Shown: positions 35,079 to 44,613 of the stretch, piece by piece
Layout: the number at the start of each line of letters is the position of its first letter
Position numbering within the stretch: the stretch's first letter is position 1
Origin: CALFVT01 sp039989855
GTDB taxonomy: Bacteria > Pseudomonadota > Alphaproteobacteria > Caulobacterales > Maricaulaceae
DNA length: 64,000 nucleotides
Direction of reading: 5' to 3'
Assembly: GCA_039989855.1 (NCBI GenBank)
Contig: JBDXGZ010000024.1
Coordinates: 70,118-134,117, forward strand
Made by a program: the position numbers and the translations under genes
Notes under the pieces: generated by a model
The model's database searches: none
Told to the model about the DNA's origin: nothing
What the model saw: the letters and a program-made list of their open reading frames with translations, nothing else

Positions 35079-35518
35079 TGATAGTCGCAGGGATATGTGG
35101 GCTTATTTTTAATCTTGTCCTCTTTCTACTTTGGAATGCGGATGTGTGGAAGACATTGGCGCAAGATTATTCTTATTCAGGAAAGCCACCTAAAAAAGTC
35201 ATGCCGCGTGAAAGCGGGTTTATTTATTATTACCGAATAGCTCCACGTTACTATAGAAAGACTTTAAGCGTCGCTATTGACGGTGATGCACGTTATGTGT
35301 GGTTGGCAAAGCCGATTCACCCTTTTAAAAAAATGTTGCGTATTCAATTTTCTGAACTGAATGAAACAGGGGCATCAAACATGTATTTATGGAAGTCGAG
35401 TAAACATATTGTTTTTACGACTCTCGCTCAGCCCCGCATAAAAATATGTTTGAGTGAAGATGCAGTGGCGTGGATAAAATCTGAGTGGAATGATTTTGAC
35501 CGCGCGGGCCGTGATTGA
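35078..35518 (+). CDS. Hypothetical protein with N-terminal membrane segment
   Basis: Protein of 146 residues; a hydrophobic N-terminal helix at about 2-18, then a soluble domain with several tryptophans and basic residues. Not recognised. Start overlaps the hydrolase stop by one base and its end overlaps the prmC start by 4 bases, so it is in a tight operon. Confidence 0.65.
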   Translation: MIVAGICGLIFNLVLFLLWNADVWKTLAQDYSYSGKPPKKVMPRESGFIYYYRIAPRYYRKTLSVAIDGDARYVWLAKPIHPFKKMLRIQFSELNETGASNMYLWKSSKHIVFTTLAQPRIKICLSEDAVAWIKSEWNDFDRAGRD

Positions 35519-36411
35519 TTATGACGGTGAATGACCCGATGACAACAAATCCTTATCTTGGCCTGACCCTAGACGCGGCCAAGCGGCTCGCTACGCAGAG
35601 CTTGGCGCAGGCGGGGTTTGAGACACCAAAGCTCGATGCGCGGATATTGCTCCTATCGGCAACGGGTCTTGAGCATGCGGATTTAATCGTCAAAGGCGGT
35701 GAGGCGTTAACGCTCGCCCAAGCTGAAACCTTTGCGGCATTGGTGGCGCGGCGTCTGTCTGGGGAGCCGATTGACCATATATTAGGCCACCGTGAATTTT
35801 ACGGGCGTAGCTTTAAGGTCAGTAAAGATGTGCTGTCACCACGCCCAGAGACAGAAGGGCTGATTGATCAAGCTTTGGTTTTATACGGCGAAGAGAGTGA
35901 TATTAAGTGCCTTGATTTGGGGACGGGCAGCGGGGCGATTATACTGACCCTTTTGGCGGAGCGTCCGAACTGGACAGGTCTTGGTGTTGATCTATCGGCG
36001 GCGGCATTAGAGATCGCCTCTGAAAATGCTCACCGTCACGGACTTGAAGGGCGCGTGTCATTCCTACAAAGCTCTTGGCTTGACGGGGTGGACGAGCAAT
36101 TTGACCTGATCGTCTCCAACCCGCCCTATATAGATAAGACTCATATGGAGAGGTTGTCGCGAGAAGTGAAAGATTATGATCCGAGCTTGGCGCTTTACGG
36201 TGGGCCTGATGGCCTCGAGGCGTACCGCGCGATTATAAACCAAGCACCTCATTACCTTAAACAAAACGGGAGACTGATTCTTGAAATTGGCTATGACCAA
36301 AAACAAACAGTCAGCAATCTGTTGGATACAGGCCCGTTTACGGACATAGATTGTCATATGGATTTAGCGGGACTCGATAGGATCATAACCGCAAAAGCAA
36401 ATGTGATGTAG
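35515..36411 (+). CDS. prmC: Peptide chain release factor N5-glutamine methyltransferase
   Basis: Protein of 298 residues. PrmC (HemK) methylates the GGQ glutamine of release factors RF1/RF2 with SAM. N-terminal helical domain (ARILLLSATG), then PIDHILGHREFYGRSF, SAM motif CLDLGTGSGAI (about 138-148), and catalytic NPPY in IVSNPPYID (about 199-207). ATG overlaps the previous stop. A second ATG 6 bases downstream is possible. DUF4167 follows, a usual alphaproteobacterial neighbour. Confidence 0.94.
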   Translation: MIMTVNDPMTTNPYLGLTLDAAKRLATQSLAQAGFETPKLDARILLLSATGLEHADLIVKGGEALTLAQAETFAALVARRLSGEPIDHILGHREFYGRSFKVSKDVLSPRPETEGLIDQALVLYGEESDIKCLDLGTGSGAIILTLLAERPNWTGLGVDLSAAALEIASENAHRHGLEGRVSFLQSSWLDGVDEQFDLIVSNPPYIDKTHMERLSREVKDYDPSLALYGGPDGLEAYRAIINQAPHYLKQNGRLILEIGYDQKQTVSNLLDTGPFTDIDCHMDLAGLDRIITAKANVM

Positions 36412-36578
36412 AAAAATCATAAAATTGGAAAAAAGAGCTATGCAGGGCGAGAAAGCTTTGCTAACGAAAATATAGCAATCCGATGCATGTGGGCGCGAAT
36501 TGATAACATCCTGAAAAATTTGGGTAACTATTTCCAAGCTAACAGGTCTATATACAATTACATATCTGGGAATCCGGC

Positions 36579-37157
36579 ATGAAACGTCAACGCGGCCGTA
36601 ATCGCAATAAATCTAATCATAATAACAACTCGAACCGGAGTTTGGACAGTAGTGGTCCAGACGTAAAAGTTCGAGGTAGCGCAAGCACGATTTACGAAAA
36701 ATACGTAACGCTTGCGCGCGATGCTGCGTCGAGTGGTAATCGTGTCAAAGCCGAAAACTATCATCAGCATGCGGAACATTACCTCCGTCTTGTCAACGCA
36801 CAAGAAGCGGCGAAACAAGCGGCCCGCGAAGAAGCTGAAGCGGCGAGAGCTGCGCGCGGCGGTGACAATTCGAATGATGATGAGTCAGGTGAAGCGAAAG
36901 AAGGGTCTCGTCGTAACCGACGTTATCCACCCCGTGTGAAGCGAAGTGAAGATAAAGGGACGGAAGAGACAAAAGAGGCAAGCTCGTCAACGTCAGATGC
37001 TTTGGATGTTGTAACGCCCAAAGCGGACGCGCCAAAAGATAAGGCTCCCGTTGAAGCGGCGGGTGAGGCGCCTAAAGCTGAACCTAAACGTCGCCGCAAG
37101 GCTCCAAGCCGTAAGAAAACGGATGATAAGCCTGTTGAAGTTGACGCGGCTGAATAG
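36579..37157 (+). CDS. DUF4167 domain protein
   Basis: Protein of 192 residues. The N-terminal half matches DUF4167: basic, Asn-rich start (KRQRGRNRNKSN), VKVRGSASTIYEKYVTLARD (about 32-51) and AENYHQHAEHYLRLVNAQE (about 61-79). The rest is low-complexity, charged, Ala/Lys/Glu-rich, ending in alternating Pro/Lys/Ala. Probably RNA-binding by composition; function not established. Downstream of prmC, with its own terminator. Confidence 0.88.
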   Translation: MKRQRGRNRNKSNHNNNSNRSLDSSGPDVKVRGSASTIYEKYVTLARDAASSGNRVKAENYHQHAEHYLRLVNAQEAAKQAAREEAEAARAARGGDNSNDDESGEAKEGSRRNRRYPPRVKRSEDKGTEETKEASSSTSDALDVVTPKADAPKDKAPVEAAGEAPKAEPKRRRKAPSRKKTDDKPVEVDAAE

Positions 37158-37185
37158 CCCTCATCTTTGGACATAAATGATATTT

Positions 37186-37214
37186 AAGCCCGCTTTATGT
37201 GGGCTTTTATTTTG
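37186..37214 (+). terminator. Intrinsic terminator of DUF4167 gene
   Basis: AAGCCC (37186-37191) pairs with GGGCTT (37201-37206) and is followed by TTATTTT. Confidence 0.75.
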
Positions 37215-37279
37215 CCGTAATAGTTCGTTCGTCTTGACAATGCCCTGTGCCTATCGTTCCATGAAAGAAAAGGCTTTTT

Positions 37280-38185
37280 ATGTCGCGTATGATAATCGGT
37301 GCTGCTCAGCTTGGAACATGTTTATTTGATCCCAAGGCCACATTTGAAAAATTAGTGACTTACCTTGATCACGCTAAGTCGCAAGGTGTAGACCTGCTTG
37401 TCTTCCCTGAAGCTTTTATCGGCGGCTATCCGAAAGGCATCGACTTTGGTGTTACTGTCGGTGCGAGAACGGCAGAGGGTCGCGAAGAGTTCCGTCAATA
37501 TTTTGAGCAAGCCGTTGAGCGCGACTCGGATGAGATGCGAAACATTCAATCAGCGATTAAAGCGGCCAACATAAATGTCGTTCTTGGTTTAATTGAACGA
37601 GACGGCGGAACGCTTTATTGTGTCACGGCGAGTTTTGACCGCATGGGCGCGTGTCTATCATGGCACAGAAAACTTATGCCAACCGCGATGGAGCGCGTGA
37701 TTTGGGGCATGGGCGACGGAACAGACATGGACGTCGCCGAAACGGACTTTGGCCGCGTATCATCGGCGATCTGTTGGGAGAATTATATGCCCCTCTACCG
37801 CGCGCATCTTTATTCTCAAAACCCCGTCATTCACACGGCCCCAACGGTTGATGACCGTGATGTGTGGCTCCCAACTATGCAAATGATTGCGCTCGAAGGG
37901 CGCTGCTTTGTCGTGAGCGCCTGCCAATATATGACACGCGGACATGTGAGCGCAGACTGGTATGATCCCGTTCAAGGCACTGATGACGCAACGGTTTTGA
38001 TCCGAGGCGGAAGCTGCATTGTGTCTCCGATGGGGGAGGTGCTGTCAGCGCCTGTCTTTAATAAAGAAACGCTGATCACGGCGGAGATTGATTTAGACGA
38101 CATTGCTCGCGCGCGCTTTGATATGGATAATGGCGGCCATTATACGCGCCCGGATGTGTTTAATCTGTCGGTGAAGCCAGCGTAA
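37280..38185 (+). CDS. Nitrilase-family carbon-nitrogen hydrolase
   Basis: Protein of 301 residues with the Glu-Lys-Cys triad of the nitrilase superfamily: Glu44 in VFPEAFIGGYPKG, Lys131 in WHRKLMPTAMERV, Cys165 in SAICWENYMPL. The sequence around these (CWENYMPL, GGYPKG) fits the true nitrilase branch, which turns nitriles into acids plus ammonia, better than amidase branches. Length is slightly short of many nitrilases (about 330). Substrate unknown. Confidence 0.88.
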   Translation: MSRMIIGAAQLGTCLFDPKATFEKLVTYLDHAKSQGVDLLVFPEAFIGGYPKGIDFGVTVGARTAEGREEFRQYFEQAVERDSDEMRNIQSAIKAANINVVLGLIERDGGTLYCVTASFDRMGACLSWHRKLMPTAMERVIWGMGDGTDMDVAETDFGRVSSAICWENYMPLYRAHLYSQNPVIHTAPTVDDRDVWLPTMQMIALEGRCFVVSACQYMTRGHVSADWYDPVQGTDDATVLIRGGSCIVSPMGEVLSAPVFNKETLITAEIDLDDIARARFDMDNGGHYTRPDVFNLSVKPA

Positions 38186-38243
38186 GTATCCGCCTTGTAA
38201 TTTCCCACCTATGCCATAGAGTAATCGAAAAAAGAGGGGAAAC

Positions 38244-41039
38244 ATGGAACTTTTAGTCGTTGTTGCGGGCCTGTTCTTTATTGCATCTCCGGTTTTTGCC
38301 ATCATCGCCCTCATCAATTCAGGGTCCCTCAAGCGGGAGGTTGAACAGCTCCGTCGTGAGGTGAAAAAACTACAATTTGCGGACAACACCCAATCTGTAA
38401 GTCAGCCTAAAGCAAACGCAACGTCTAAGCCCCAAACGGTTAAACCTGTTCCTGATAAGCTTGTCAAAGCGGCGGCGTTAGATAATTCTCCTCAAATTAT
38501 AGCAGCGAAAGCGGCCCCTAAAACGCCAATAAAAGCAACGGTGCAAGCCAAGCCACCTGTTAAGCCCCAAAAACCTGCCACCCCGCCGAAGCCAAAAGTC
38601 ACTATTGAGGAAATGATTGGCTCTCAATGGTCGGTCTGGGTTGGCGGTATTGCCTTGGCTATCGGCGCTGTTTTCCTCATTCGCTATTCCATTGAAGCGG
38701 GTGTGTTCTCTCCCGCTATGCGAATTGCGATGGCAGGCTTTATGGGGCTTGCAGCTCTGGCTGGCGGGGAATGGATGCGGCGCAATGACATGAGCGCCGA
38801 GATTGCCAAAAAAGCAGGGCGTGTTTTTAAACACCATGCGTACATCCCTGGCGTGCTGACCGCCATTGGCATATTCACATGGTTAGGGACGGTTTATGCG
38901 TCCTATGTGCTTTATGATTTTATTGGCCCAACTGCGGCCTTCATACTCTTAGGGTTGACGTCACTTTTGGGCTTGGCTTTGAGCCTCCTACACGGGCCTA
39001 AATTAGCGGCTCTCGGACTTGTTGCCGCCTTTGTGACGCCTTTGTTAGTAAATACAGGGTCGCCGAATTATCTGGCGCTCTACGGGTACCTACTCGTGAT
39101 TGGCGCGGCGGCTTTGGTATTGGCGCGCAAACGAGATTGGCATGATATTACAACGCTAACTTTATTTGGTGTTCTGGCGTGGCTATTTATATCCTTAGGG
39201 GCCTTAAAAGACAGCCACACTACGCTCATGTGGATAGGCTTTGCCCTCACAGCCTACGGGGTTGGAACATGGTCGGCGCAGACGGCTAAAGTCGCTCATA
39301 ATATAGCGGCTAACAATAAAGTTCCTAAAGAGGCCTCATTAGGATTTGTCCCGTCATTTGGAAAGATAGCGCTTCTGGTTTGGACACTGGGTTTAGCCGT
39401 CGTGGCGGTTTTTGCTGTCATGCTTTATGGGCATGAGCATAACAGCCCTCTCATTTGGGCCGCGCTTTGCCTGTCCGCAGCCTTTATTATAAACGGCGCG
39501 CGGTGGCACGGGGCCAATATACATATTTTAATTGGGGGCGCGCTCTCCCTCCTGACGTTGATTGCGGCTTCGCTGTCTCTTAGCGTGACCTTCGCCATTT
39601 TTGCTTTGGTTAGTTTGGCGATCTGGGGGCTTTGTTTCAGAGAAAGCCGTAGAGATGAGCATCAAGCGGCAAAGAGTGACACATTATGGACGTCCCTATC
39701 TGTTGTCGGGCCTCTCTTTGGTTGGATGGGGCTTTTACTCGCGAAGGGCAGACTATCAGACACGATATCAGGCTGGCTCTCTGTGAGTAAAGTCGGCCCG
39801 TTTGAAGGGGCGGTATATCTCGCGGTGGCCTTAGTATTTGCCGCAAGCGCAGAATATTTATGGCGTAAAAATGAACGTACAGCTTTGCCGATCAATATAT
39901 ATGCGTTGGGGAGCGGGGCGGCGGTTCTTGCAGGTCTTTTGTTATGCCTCAATATAGATATTATGTTTTATGCGGGGCTTTTGAGCCTATGCGTCGGCCT
40001 AGGGCTTTATATTTTACGCCCGCTTTGGTCGGTACGGATAATGATTGTGGGCGCGCTTGGTCTGTCCGTCCTTTTCGCGCTCGGCCATCATATTTCTGGC
40101 GGCGATGTCGGCCAAAAATTGATATTTAATTCCCTTTGGATTTTCCTTGCCCTTCCTGCCGCCTTAAGCTTTGCCGCAGGATATAGTCTCGAGCGTAAAA
40201 TATCTGATATTTGGTCGGAAATTTTGAAGGCTGCGACATTGTCTCTCGGAGCCCTATTCGTGGTTCTGCAAATTCACCATATGATGAACGGCGGGGAGGT
40301 TTTGGCCGCAAGCTTTAGCCTTGAAGAAGCCGCTCTCTTTGTTTTGACAGGCCTGTGCTTCACCTTGGGAGGGAGCTGGCTCGAACGAAACAGCCATATA
40401 CCGTTTAAACAGCGCCCCAGCCATAAGCAATTATTGCCAATTATCTCAATGGGGCTCTCAGCTGTCAGCATAGGGATCTTTGCGTTTCTCCTATGCTTAA
40501 TGATGAACCCACTGTTGAACGACGCTTATAATGTTAAAGGCAATATAGTGCTGAATTCTCTGGTGCTGGCTTACGCTCTCCCTGCGGTCTTATTTATGGC
40601 TATTTCCCTCTGGTCGAAAGATAGTCGACCTTTAGCCTATACGCGCATCTGCGCCGCTTTGGGCTTTGCCGCCTTTATGCTGTTCGTAACGGGCATGGTG
40701 AGGTTCATGTTCTCAGGTGCGAATATTGATATCTTTAACCATCCCCCCGAAGGCATGGAGCTTTATATGATGAGTGCCGTCTGGCTCCTCATTGGGATTG
40801 GCATGTTAGTTTTCGGCTTAAAAACCAAAAACCGCAATATCCGCTTGGTCTCAGGCGGGGTCATTATTGTGACAGTGCTTAAGGCCTTCTTGATTGACAT
40901 GGCCAACCTCGAAGGCGTGCTAAGGGCGATGTCCTTTGTCATCCTCGGATTGGTGCTGATCGTGATTGGACGCGTCTACCAAAAGCTAATTTTCGCGGAT
41001 AAGCCAGAGCAATGCGAGGCGGTGGAGCCTGCTGATTGA
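38244..41039 (+). CDS. Large DUF2339 polytopic membrane protein
   Basis: Protein of 931 residues with an N-terminal signal-anchor, a coiled-coil-like stretch (about 30-48, LKREVEQLRREVKKL), a Lys/Pro-rich linker (about 55-125), then around twenty-five hydrophobic helices. IGSQWSVWVGGIALAIGAVF (about 131-150) is a DUF2339 hallmark, with further copies of the pattern later. No catalytic or transport motif is recognised; function unknown. Confidence 0.85.
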   Translation: MELLVVVAGLFFIASPVFAIIALINSGSLKREVEQLRREVKKLQFADNTQSVSQPKANATSKPQTVKPVPDKLVKAAALDNSPQIIAAKAAPKTPIKATVQAKPPVKPQKPATPPKPKVTIEEMIGSQWSVWVGGIALAIGAVFLIRYSIEAGVFSPAMRIAMAGFMGLAALAGGEWMRRNDMSAEIAKKAGRVFKHHAYIPGVLTAIGIFTWLGTVYASYVLYDFIGPTAAFILLGLTSLLGLALSLLHGPKLAALGLVAAFVTPLLVNTGSPNYLALYGYLLVIGAAALVLARKRDWHDITTLTLFGVLAWLFISLGALKDSHTTLMWIGFALTAYGVGTWSAQTAKVAHNIAANNKVPKEASLGFVPSFGKIALLVWTLGLAVVAVFAVMLYGHEHNSPLIWAALCLSAAFIINGARWHGANIHILIGGALSLLTLIAASLSLSVTFAIFALVSLAIWGLCFRESRRDEHQAAKSDTLWTSLSVVGPLFGWMGLLLAKGRLSDTISGWLSVSKVGPFEGAVYLAVALVFAASAEYLWRKNERTALPINIYALGSGAAVLAGLLLCLNIDIMFYAGLLSLCVGLGLYILRPLWSVRIMIVGALGLSVLFALGHHISGGDVGQKLIFNSLWIFLALPAALSFAAGYSLERKISDIWSEILKAATLSLGALFVVLQIHHMMNGGEVLAASFSLEEAALFVLTGLCFTLGGSWLERNSHIPFKQRPSHKQLLPIISMGLSAVSIGIFAFLLCLMMNPLLNDAYNVKGNIVLNSLVLAYALPAVLFMAISLWSKDSRPLAYTRICAALGFAAFMLFVTGMVRFMFSGANIDIFNHPPEGMELYMMSAVWLLIGIGMLVFGLKTKNRNIRLVSGGVIIVTVLKAFLIDMANLEGVLRAMSFVILGLVLIVIGRVYQKLIFADKPEQCEAVEPAD

Positions 41040-41087
41040 GAGTACTCATCTGCTGGAATTGTCACTGTCGCGATGTTTTTCATAAAG

Positions 41088-41183
41088 CCCTCACCCTGAG
41101 CTTGTCGAAGGGTGCCTCGCGGCGTGTGGCCGTGTTCATTTACGTGGCTATGCTTCGACAAGCTCAGCATGAGGAGCGGGGGC
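41088..41183 (+). repeat. Palindromic REP-like repeat, copy A
   Basis: Contains CCCTGAGCTTGTCGAAGGG and, 45 bases on, GCTTCGACAAGCTCAGCAT, which are near reverse complements, each also with its own short stem (ACCCT/AGGGT and ATGCT/AGCAT). A second copy at 42475-42570 is nearly identical over about 96 bases in the same orientation. Such elements occur widely in alphaproteobacterial genomes. I see no third copy in this window. Confidence 0.9.
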
Positions 41184-41253
41184 AGCTATTGACTACGGAG
41201 CATGTGCTGCACATAATCGATATAAAGATAACGGAAATTGTTAAGTCAATCAG

Positions 41254-41628
41254 ATGACAAAATATGCTATCAGCAAAAAAAGCAAAAAAGCCTTTCTTAG
41301 ATGGTGTGCGAAAGGAGATGAAGACTATCAGAGTGCAATATCTTATGCGCTACAAACCTTGTTACCTATCATAGAAGACGCAGGTTTTGAATGGGTTGAT
41401 AAAACGCCCGATGGCTATAAAAACCCATATTTTTATGTTGAAATGTCACGTTCTACGAAGCGTGGATATGAAGCTATTAGCTTTAATTTTAATAAATACC
41501 GAAAGCTGAAATTTTCCATTGCGTTTACGGTTTCTGATCCCTCGAAAGAGTATGTTAGAACAGCTTTAGGTGAATTAGTTCCTGATGAGGATTTAACTGG
41601 CATTGAACTCGGTAAAGAGACTAAATGA
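41254..41628 (+). CDS. Hypothetical protein in AT-rich islet
   Basis: Protein of 124 residues, not recognised. Basic N-terminus (KKSKKAFLRW), then an alpha/beta region with GYEAISFNFNKYRKLKFSIAF. No signal or membrane segment. Composition is AT-rich compared with flanking genes. First of three genes between the two repeat copies. Confidence 0.55.
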   Translation: MTKYAISKKSKKAFLRWCAKGDEDYQSAISYALQTLLPIIEDAGFEWVDKTPDGYKNPYFYVEMSRSTKRGYEAISFNFNKYRKLKFSIAFTVSDPSKEYVRTALGELVPDEDLTGIELGKETK

Positions 41629-41720
41629 ATTTTTAAAATTGGTTTTGTGTCCGTTCACAAATACCCCACGGTTGAGAATTAGAAGATACTGAACCATTGA
41701 TCGATGATTGAGGAACGTTC

Positions 41721-42209
41721 ATGCAAAAACCTATTAAGTGTATACTTTTAACGGCTCTTTACTTTGGGCCTTGCGGCTGTGCTGTTCAGGCCGCCGAAAA
41801 AATTTCATCTAATGAGTATTATCAGCATTTAGAAAAGATTGAACAGTCATTTATTGATGATGATTTTGACAAACTATCTGCTGGCTTAGTATATCTAGGT
41901 AGCATCAAATCAACAGAAGTCCCAAACTACGAATCTTACTTTTTCGAAGCAGTCAGGGATCTGGAAAGTGGGAATGTTTTGGAAGGCCAAAACAAGTTAA
42001 AAATGTTCAAGGTTATGCTTCTTGTGGATAGTGGGCATATTAATTGTATTGACTTGGAAGATGTCCAATCTCTAGATATTGTATACTCTAAAATGTGTGC
42101 TGAATACTTCTATTCTTATTATCAAAACCCATCTGCTAAATCACAAGAAAAAATACTTTTGTATTGGTATCTAATTCACATTGCGAAACAGAGGTACCAA
42201 CTGCTTTAG
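41721..42209 (+). CDS. Secreted or lipid-anchored helical protein, unknown
   Basis: Protein of 162 residues with a signal sequence (LLTALYFGPCGCAVQAA; cleavage near residue 24, or a possible lipid anchor at a Cys near 17-19). The mature part appears all-helical with Tyr/Phe-rich stretches (NYESYFFEAV, MCAEYFYSYYQ). Strongly AT-rich codon use. Second gene of the repeat-flanked islet. Confidence 0.6.
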   Translation: MQKPIKCILLTALYFGPCGCAVQAAEKISSNEYYQHLEKIEQSFIDDDFDKLSAGLVYLGSIKSTEVPNYESYFFEAVRDLESGNVLEGQNKLKMFKVMLLVDSGHINCIDLEDVQSLDIVYSKMCAEYFYSYYQNPSAKSQEKILLYWYLIHIAKQRYQLL

Positions 42210-42250
42210 GATGTGTTTAGTCAAAAAAACGATTTCAGAAAAAAAACAAA

Positions 42251-42463
42251 ATGAGTGAGATATCTGAAAAAACTAACAAGCAGTTGGCAATTCATCTTTT
42301 AAGGTGGTTTTCTATTGGTTGGATTGCAATTGCCCTAGCTCTTCGCTTCGTACATGGAATGAATTGGTCCCTCGCATTTATTGCTGGCTTCGGCTTCAGC
42401 TGCTCACTAATGATAATGTCGCTAATTTCTATCCTGCATACACGTAAAAACGGAGCCAAATAG
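42251..42463 (+). CDS. Small membrane protein
   Basis: Protein of 70 residues with two hydrophobic helices (about 15-33 and 38-58) and a basic end RKNGAK. Not recognised. Starts 42 bases after the previous gene, so probably the same transcript. Third gene of the islet. Confidence 0.55.
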   Translation: MSEISEKTNKQLAIHLLRWFSIGWIAIALALRFVHGMNWSLAFIAGFGFSCSLMIMSLISILHTRKNGAK

Positions 42464-42474
42464 GTTCAACCAAC

Positions 42475-42570
42475 CCCGCACCCTGAGCCTGTCGAAGGGT
42501 GCCTCGCGGTGTGTGGAATTGTTCATTTACGCGGCTATGCTTCGACAAGCTCAGCATGAGGGGCGGGGGC
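42475..42570 (+). repeat. Palindromic REP-like repeat, copy B
   Basis: Nearly identical to copy A at 41088 (CCCTGAGCCTGTCGAAGGG and GCTTCGACAAGCTCAGCAT), same orientation, 1.39 kb apart. Together they bracket three AT-rich genes, which suggests that the islet arrived by, or is prone to, recombination at these repeats. Confidence 0.9.
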
Positions 42571-42684
42571 TGACCGCATGAGGGAGTAGGGCGTTAGCAT
42601 AAGGATGGGCACATCACCCAACCTCCACAGCAACCTAACAATTGCCTCTTGCATGAGCGGCCATCCTTCGGCATATAGCTTCTC

Positions 42685-42780
42685 GGAAGGTTGGCTTTGG
42701 ACAATTCTCTCGCCAACCCGGTCAGGTCGGGAACGAAGCAGCCGCAACGAGTCTTTTTTGGGTCAGAGTTTCAACCTTCC
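42685..42780 (+). ncRNA. ffs: Signal recognition particle RNA, bacterial small type
   Basis: The core CGGTCAGGTCGGGAACGAAGCAGCC (as two parts: CGGTCAGGTC 42720-42729 and GGAACGAAGCAGCC 42730-42743) is the SRP domain IV hairpin with its GGAA tetraloop and the asymmetric loop that binds Ffh. The outer ends GGAAGGTTG (42685-42693) and CAACCTTCC (42772-42780) pair perfectly, giving a 96-base molecule, the normal size. Location just upstream of dnaX matches other alphaproteobacteria as I recall. It guides ribosomes making membrane proteins to FtsY. Confidence 0.92.
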
Positions 42781-42846
42781 ACTTAATCCCCGATATTTTT
42801 ACCTTGAGCGCTTTCTTATCTGCATTTTGCTGCTTATAAGACCCTC

Positions 42847-44610
42847 ATGTCAGGTGCAGAAACCACAGATGTAGCGAAGCAGGCCTATAAGGTTCTCGCG
42901 CGGAAATACCGCCCGCAGACCTTTGAGGATATGATTGGCCAAGAGGCGATGGTCACAACGTTGACCAATGCGTTCAAGGCTGACCGCGTGGCCCATGCCT
43001 TTATGATGACGGGCGTGCGCGGTATCGGCAAGACGACCACGGCGCGGCTTTTGGCCCGTGCGTTGAATTATGAAAGCGAGAGCGTCACCTCTCCGAGTAC
43101 CGACTTTAGCGAGATGGGCCTGCACTGTGAGCGCATCATGGCCTCGACCCATATGGACGTTTTGGAAATGGATGCCGCCTCCCGCACAGGGGTCGAGAAT
43201 ATGCGCGAGCTTCTCGATGGTGTGCGCTACGCCCCCGTTGAAGCGCGCTATAAAGTCTATATCATTGATGAGGTTCACATGCTCTCGACGGGTGCGTTTA
43301 ACGCCCTGCTAAAGACGCTAGAAGAGCCGCCTGACCATGCGAAATTTATCTTTGCGACGACGGAAATTCGCAAAGTTCCGATCACGGTTCTCTCACGCTG
43401 TCAGCGCTTTGACCTGCGCCGTGTCGAGGCCGATATATTGGCCGCGCACCTCAAAGGAATATGCGCCAAGGAAAATGTCGCCGTCTCTGATGACGGCCTC
43501 GCGCTGATTGCGCGCGCCGCCGAAGGCTCTGTCCGCGATAGCTTGTCGCTGCTCGATCAAGCCTTGGTTCAATCGGCAGGAGACGACGGCGAGATTAGCG
43601 CCGCGCAAATTCGCCATATGCTCGGCCTCGGAGACCGTAGCCGTATCTTTGATCTGTTCGACCACGCCGCGCGCGGACGCACGAAAGAAGCGCTCGAAGA
43701 ACTCGGCAGCCAATATAAAGACGGGGCCGACCCTGTTGTGGTGATGCGCGACCTCCTCGAGATGTGCCATGATATCTCCCGTGCGAAAGCGATTGGCGAG
43801 GATGTTGATTTTAACGCCGCCCCTGACCAAATCGCGCGGATGCAAGCGCTCGGGGCTGACCTCACCCACGGCCAATTAACGCGGCTCTGGCAAATTCTAA
43901 CAACGGATTATGGCGCCGTGCGCATGGCCCCCGTGCCGCTCGCGGCGGCGGAAATGTCGATGATTAAAGTAGCAACGGCGGCGACTATGCCCCCGCCAGA
44001 CCTCATTGCCTCGATACTCTCGGAGATCAAATCCGGAAATTTTAAGCTCCCGGATCTGAAACGCTTAAACGGATCCGGGACAGCAAAGCCAATCACGCCG
44101 CCCGCCGCAGCTGTTGACGCGAGCCCCGAAGATAAATCTGCGCCTGAGTCTGATATAGATATTCATAGCCAACCACCAACGGCGGTGGAGCCGTCCGAGC
44201 CGAACGCCCCGACGCAGTCTTTCGCCACCTTTGATGAGCTAATCGACGCCCTCCCGCGCGAGAAAATAGGCGTTAAATCTGATATCGACCGCTATTTCAG
44301 CGTGGTCACTTACCGCGCAGGTCATATCCGTATATCTAAGCCGAAAGCCAGTGCGCCGCCGTCGATGATTGGGCGTGCTGTGGATGCTTTCACGGATTTG
44401 ACGGGCGAACTTTGGGTCATTGATGTGGTCGATGAAGACGGCGCAGAGACGCTGAAAGAAAAGCGCACGCGCGTTCAGAAAGAGCAAGCGGCCAAAGACC
44501 GCGCCCACCCCGCCTTTAATCACCCGCTGCTAAAATCAGCGCAACTCATTGAAATTCGCGATGTTGCCCCTACATCAGGTGCAATGAATATCATGACGGA
44601 CGAAGGATAG
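42847..44610 (+). CDS. dnaX: DNA polymerase III gamma/tau subunit
   Basis: Clamp-loader ATPase of 587 residues. KYRPQTFEDMIGQEAMV (about 19-35), Walker A GVRGIGKTTTARL (about 56-68), Walker B IIDEVHMLS (about 138-146), sensor-1 TTEIRKVPITVLSRCQRFDL. The zinc module expected after Walker A (four Cys) is mostly gone: only the Cys in MGLHCERIM remains, a loss I recall in other alphaproteobacteria. C-terminal tau part after about 400 is Pro/Ala-rich. ybaB follows after 3 bases. Confidence 0.96.
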   Translation: MSGAETTDVAKQAYKVLARKYRPQTFEDMIGQEAMVTTLTNAFKADRVAHAFMMTGVRGIGKTTTARLLARALNYESESVTSPSTDFSEMGLHCERIMASTHMDVLEMDAASRTGVENMRELLDGVRYAPVEARYKVYIIDEVHMLSTGAFNALLKTLEEPPDHAKFIFATTEIRKVPITVLSRCQRFDLRRVEADILAAHLKGICAKENVAVSDDGLALIARAAEGSVRDSLSLLDQALVQSAGDDGEISAAQIRHMLGLGDRSRIFDLFDHAARGRTKEALEELGSQYKDGADPVVVMRDLLEMCHDISRAKAIGEDVDFNAAPDQIARMQALGADLTHGQLTRLWQILTTDYGAVRMAPVPLAAAEMSMIKVATAATMPPPDLIASILSEIKSGNFKLPDLKRLNGSGTAKPITPPAAAVDASPEDKSAPESDIDIHSQPPTAVEPSEPNAPTQSFATFDELIDALPREKIGVKSDIDRYFSVVTYRAGHIRISKPKASAPPSMIGRAVDAFTDLTGELWVIDVVDEDGAETLKEKRTRVQKEQAAKDRAHPAFNHPLLKSAQLIEIRDVAPTSGAMNIMTDEG

Positions 44611-44613
44611 ATC

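Noticed and set aside
41090..41257. Small frames over the repeat at 41088 (with LSLSKG-type and LRQAQ-type peptides)
   Set aside because: They are translations of the palindromic repeat and match the second copy only at DNA level.
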